Assembly: GCA_035759745.1 (NCBI GenBank) | Contig: DASTUF010000116.1 | Location: 1 to 6,684, forward strand | DNA: 6,684 nucleotides | Source of the DNA: CAMLHP01 sp035759745 | GTDB taxonomy: Bacteria; Gemmatimonadota; Gemmatimonadetes; Gemmatimonadales; GWC2-71-9 | Reading direction: 5' to 3' | Part shown: positions 4,384 through 6,684 of the stretch, in pieces | Layout: each line of letters opens with the position of its first letter | Numbering within the stretch: position 1 is the stretch's first letter | Notes under the pieces: model-generated | Seen by the model: only the letters and a program-made list of their open reading frames with translations | What the model was told of the DNA's origin: nothing | Database searches by the model: none | Made by a program: the position numbers and the translations under genes

Positions 4384-6417
4384 CTATGCAACCTCCTCGA
4401 TTCCAAGACCAGCCAGATAGTTGAACGTGGCGTCGTAGAAAGCTGGGTTCCGCGTCTCGTCCGCCTCCTCGCCCAGCGGGACGCAAATCACCATGCCTTG
4501 GCGCGCTCGAGTTAGCAACACACGATAGGCGTTGCGCAGGAACTGCTGCCGCACTTCCTGCTTTATCGTGGTCCACTTGGTCCCTCGAAAGTAGTGGTGA
4601 CGCCAGTCGCCCTCGTAGAACCGAAGGTCAGCATCCCAAATGACGCATGTCCAATCCAGCTCCAAGCCCTGCACCTGGAACTCGGTTGCGGCATCTTCCA
4701 GAAAATGGCTCGACCGCACGTCTACGGGGTCATTCAAGAACCAGGAAACCGGATCCACCTTGAATCGAACATCAATGGCGTGCGGCCGAAGTCGCTGAGC
4801 TCCTGACGTCGCAAGCATGCCCGCGCGTTCCGAGCCGCGTGCGTGACTTCGAAGCCAGCGACGCGCCACAGCGAGGTCGCGAGTCAGCGCTAGGGGGTAG
4901 CGGGCCCGAACCTCAGCTAGCATGGCCTCCGCAGTTGAGCGTTCACGGTCCAAGACCGCCTTCACGAAATGCGACAACTTTTCGGATCGGAACGAGCGCA
5001 CTGACGTGGCCAGGTGAAGCGTTGCGTCTGTGTGAACGCCATTGCGGCCCGACAAGGCTTGGATGGCCTCGCCAGCTGCGTATTCGCTGTCGGTCAGTGT
5101 TGGAGAGATATGAACCTGCCAGTCACCGAAACGGTCCTTGACGGCATCTATCCATGCAGAGATGCCAGCTTCGCCCATATTGATCTCCTGGCCGCCGCCG
5201 ACAAGGCAGATGACGACGGCCCAGTCCGGATGCCGATCTAGATAGGAAATGAGGAGCTCAGGTTCGGATTCTTTGAAGTCGGGGCGACCCTTCAGCTGCT
5301 TCATGAAGGCGGCTGTCTTAGCCTGGTTCCAAGCGCGCTGAGCTTCGTCAAAGATGACTACATGATCGGGTGGGGGTGCCAAAGATCTTAGGCCGTCATC
5401 ACGAAAGTGGTGGACGTTCTGAATAAACGCCTTTACCCTCTGGTTGATGTCGCCGGAGCGACGGCTGTCATCTTGCGCTTGCGAGCGGGAGAGGGCGTCG
5501 CGCCTAAGCGCAGCGCTTAGCACCTTGACCAGCGGACCATTGCCGGACAGAAAGACTGCATGGGTGGGTTCAGTTGCTTCGCGACGCTTGGTCGCGACGT
5601 TCAGCCCAACGAGAGTCTTCCCTGCGCCGGGCACGCCCGTGATGAACACGATCGCCTTCTGCTGCTTCGTTCGGGCACCATCGATGATTTGCTCGACCGT
5701 GAGACTGGTCCGCTCCAGGTCCTCGCCTGCCGCTTCGCTGCGGGCAATTGCATCCACTGAGTGGCCGGCGAAAAGCGCTTGCGCGGCTTCGACAATGGTC
5801 GGGGTCGGCCGATAGGAGCCTCTTTCCCACACGGCTGGGTCCAACGGCGGGCCCTGCTCCAACTTCGCCGCCATTTGCACGATCTCTCGAAGCCCGTGCC
5901 TGCTCACCCTCACTGGCGGGTAGACTCCGTCGGCATGCGGTACGCCCAGAGAAGCGTCAGATGCGGAAGCTTCGGTCGCTACAAGAATTGGGACGATCGG
6001 TGACGAGTGGCTGGCTGAATGGAAATTCTTCAGGTCGAGGGCGTAGTCCCACGCTTGGGCGATGTCCAAGCGATGGAAGACGCCCTCTCCGACTTTGAAT
6101 TCAATGACCGCTATTGTGCTGCCGCTGATTACCACGGCGTCGATGCGGCTTCCAATCCGAGGTACGACGAACTCCAGAAACACTGAGCCAGCAACCCCCT
6201 GAAGCGCCGATCGGAGGATCTCGATCTCCTCCAGCCACGCATCGCGCTGAGTCGTCTCTACGGGAAAGTCAGATGCGACTGTGAGGCTGCCAATTATCGC
6301 CTCGGCCGAGGCGGCAACGAAGTCAGGTATGGCCGCGCTATAGTAGAAGTTCGCCACAGTTGCCCATTGTCGGTTCGTCTGCCCCACTTCCCACTTCCCA
6401 CTTCCCACTTTAGTCAC
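4384..6417 (-). CDS. PD-(D/E)XK nuclease - Schlafen group 3 (DUF2075) helicase fusion
   Basis: The product has 677 residues from the GTG at 6417. Residues about 55-150 look like a PD-(D/E)XK nuclease: GSRIDAVVI (Asp93), AVIEFKVGE (Glu106-x-Lys108) and a QAWDY helix (121-125) like the QxxxY motif of RecB-type nucleases. From about 250 comes a superfamily-1-like ATPase: Walker A GVPGAGKT (261-268), Walker B VVIFDEAQRAW (353-363), GGGQEI (407-412), a VQGLELDWTCVIW block (582-594) and RNAYRVLLTRAR (628-639). DEAQRAW and GGGQEI are typical of the DUF2075 / SLFN-g3 helicase domain. Family members are common in accessory regions and their function is unsettled; a defence or nucleic-acid-processing role is inference. 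The start is uncertain: GTG 6417 has GGAG five bases upstream and overlaps the DinB stop, but residues 4-11 are encoded by a heptamer repeat, and the family-like sequence begins only at ANFYYSAAIPDF, so GTG 6357 is an alternative. Several hand-counted 60-base lines are 50-58% GC, below the flanking genes, though others are not. Confidence 0.85.
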   Translation of the reverse strand: MTKVGSGKWEVGQTNRQWATVANFYYSAAIPDFVAASAEAIIGSLTVASDFPVETTQRDAWLEEIEILRSALQGVAGSVFLEFVVPRIGSRIDAVVISGSTIAVIEFKVGEGVFHRLDIAQAWDYALDLKNFHSASHSSPIVPILVATEASASDASLGVPHADGVYPPVRVSRHGLREIVQMAAKLEQGPPLDPAVWERGSYRPTPTIVEAAQALFAGHSVDAIARSEAAGEDLERTSLTVEQIIDGARTKQQKAIVFITGVPGAGKTLVGLNVATKRREATEPTHAVFLSGNGPLVKVLSAALRRDALSRSQAQDDSRRSGDINQRVKAFIQNVHHFRDDGLRSLAPPPDHVVIFDEAQRAWNQAKTAAFMKQLKGRPDFKESEPELLISYLDRHPDWAVVICLVGGGQEINMGEAGISAWIDAVKDRFGDWQVHISPTLTDSEYAAGEAIQALSGRNGVHTDATLHLATSVRSFRSEKLSHFVKAVLDRERSTAEAMLAEVRARYPLALTRDLAVARRWLRSHARGSERAGMLATSGAQRLRPHAIDVRFKVDPVSWFLNDPVDVRSSHFLEDAATEFQVQGLELDWTCVIWDADLRFYEGDWRHHYFRGTKWTTIKQEVRQQFLRNAYRVLLTRARQGMVICVPLGEEADETRNPAFYDATFNYLAGLGIEEVA
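6383..6410. repeat. Perfect tandem heptamer, four copies of CCCACTT
   Basis: Four exact copies of CCCACTT occupy 6383-6389, 6390-6396, 6397-6403 and 6404-6410; on the coding strand of the helicase the unit is AAGTGGG. The tract lies directly after the GTG start at 6417 and encodes VGSGKWEVG in the long frame. Short tandem heptamers of this kind are known as variable repeats in several bacterial phyla. Since seven is not a multiple of three, copy-number change shifts the reading frame unless three units are gained or lost. Confidence 0.9.
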
Positions 6418-6684
6418 CGCTGCTCCGCCCCATCCATCCTGGTCGCCGCCGGCGCGCCCCGCACGAACCCGATGTAGTCCGTCGGCGCCGGGACCGCCCC
6501 GCCCTGCCGCACCAGCGTGGCGATCTGCCCCCGGTGATACGACCCGTGCAGCGCCACGTGCAGCAGGATGTCTCCCACCGTGTTGGTGAATGGATTGCCG
6601 GCGCTGTTCACGTACGACACCTCGCGGGCAAGGCCGTCATCGTCCAGCTCCTGCAGCAGCCGGGTATACGCTTCCCGCACCTTC
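6414..6684 (-). CDS. DinB family protein (partial, C-terminal part)
   Basis: About 90 residues are visible; the frame stays open to the window edge, so the 5' end is missing (whole family members are usually about 150-170 residues). The C-terminal DinB/YfiT-like helical bundle is recognisable by DILLHVALHGSYHRGQIATL: HVALHGSYHRGQ contains the histidines that bind a divalent metal in this superfamily, and RQGGAVPAPTDYIGF is the usual following segment. DinB-like proteins are small metalloproteins; in some members they act as thiol-dependent S-transferases, but no specific substrate can be read here. The TGA at 6416-6414 overlaps the helicase GTG as GTGA, and the last codons carry that gene's Shine-Dalgarno. 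Confidence 0.85.
   Translation of the reverse strand, partial: KVREAYTRLLQELDDDGLAREVSYVNSAGNPFTNTVGDILLHVALHGSYHRGQIATLVRQGGAVPAPTDYIGFVRGAPAATRMDGAEQR
6423..6426 (-). promoter_or_regulatory. Shine-Dalgarno for the helicase GTG start, inside the DinB gene
   Basis: On the reverse strand GGAG at 6426-6423 lies five bases before GTG 6417. It favours the long form of the nuclease-helicase, with the heptamer tract inside the coding sequence, and implies translational coupling to the DinB gene. No comparable site precedes the alternative GTG at 6357. Confidence 0.5.

Noticed and set aside
5444..5815. Plus-strand open frame of 123 residues inside the helicase gene.
   Set aside because: It is antisense to the Walker A region of a well-supported domain and has no sign of its own coding function.

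Overview
The window is a chromosomal segment of a high-GC bacterium with an outer membrane. This is inferred from an outer-membrane beta-barrel gene (DUF481), a periplasmic coiled-coil protein and a Tat-exported lipoprotein. GC-rich codon use, GTG starts, a GH109 enzyme with a Tat signal and several dispersed repeats would suit Gemmatimonadota or Acidobacteriota. That placement is a guess; no rRNA, tRNA or other marker gene is present.

Layout. (1) Bases 1-93, minus: N-terminus of a GlsB/YeaQ/YmgE-type small membrane protein, cut by the window edge. (2) 211-945, minus: an exported DUF481 outer-membrane protein whose 5' leader can fold over its ribosome-binding site. (3) 1033-1734, plus: a divergent gene for a secreted, almost entirely coiled-coil protein. 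(4) 1738-3329, minus: a two-gene unit in which a DUF3565 protein is followed, through a GTGA stop/start overlap, by a Tat-exported NAD-dependent GH109 glycosidase of the Gfo/Idh/MocA superfamily. (5) 3330-3610: no gene, but two different dispersed-repeat elements. (6) 3611-4295, plus: two overlapping small genes of unknown function whose products align without gaps over about 58 residues, so they look like a tandem duplication; the first also carries two CxxC pairs. (7) 4384-6417, minus: a 677-residue PD-(D/E)XK nuclease plus Schlafen-group-3 (DUF2075) helicase fusion. (8) 6414-6684, minus: C-terminal part of a DinB-family protein whose stop overlaps the helicase GTG start.

The ends (1-3329 and the DinB gene) look like ordinary housekeeping or envelope genes. 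The block 3330-6417 looks accessory: repeats at both ends, two unrecognised small genes and a defence-like nuclease-helicase. The most interesting signals are four perfect copies of a 7-base repeat just inside the helicase reading frame, placed so that copy-number change would shift the frame into early stops (possible phase variation), and the paralogous overlapping small-gene pair. Neither is proven from sequence alone.
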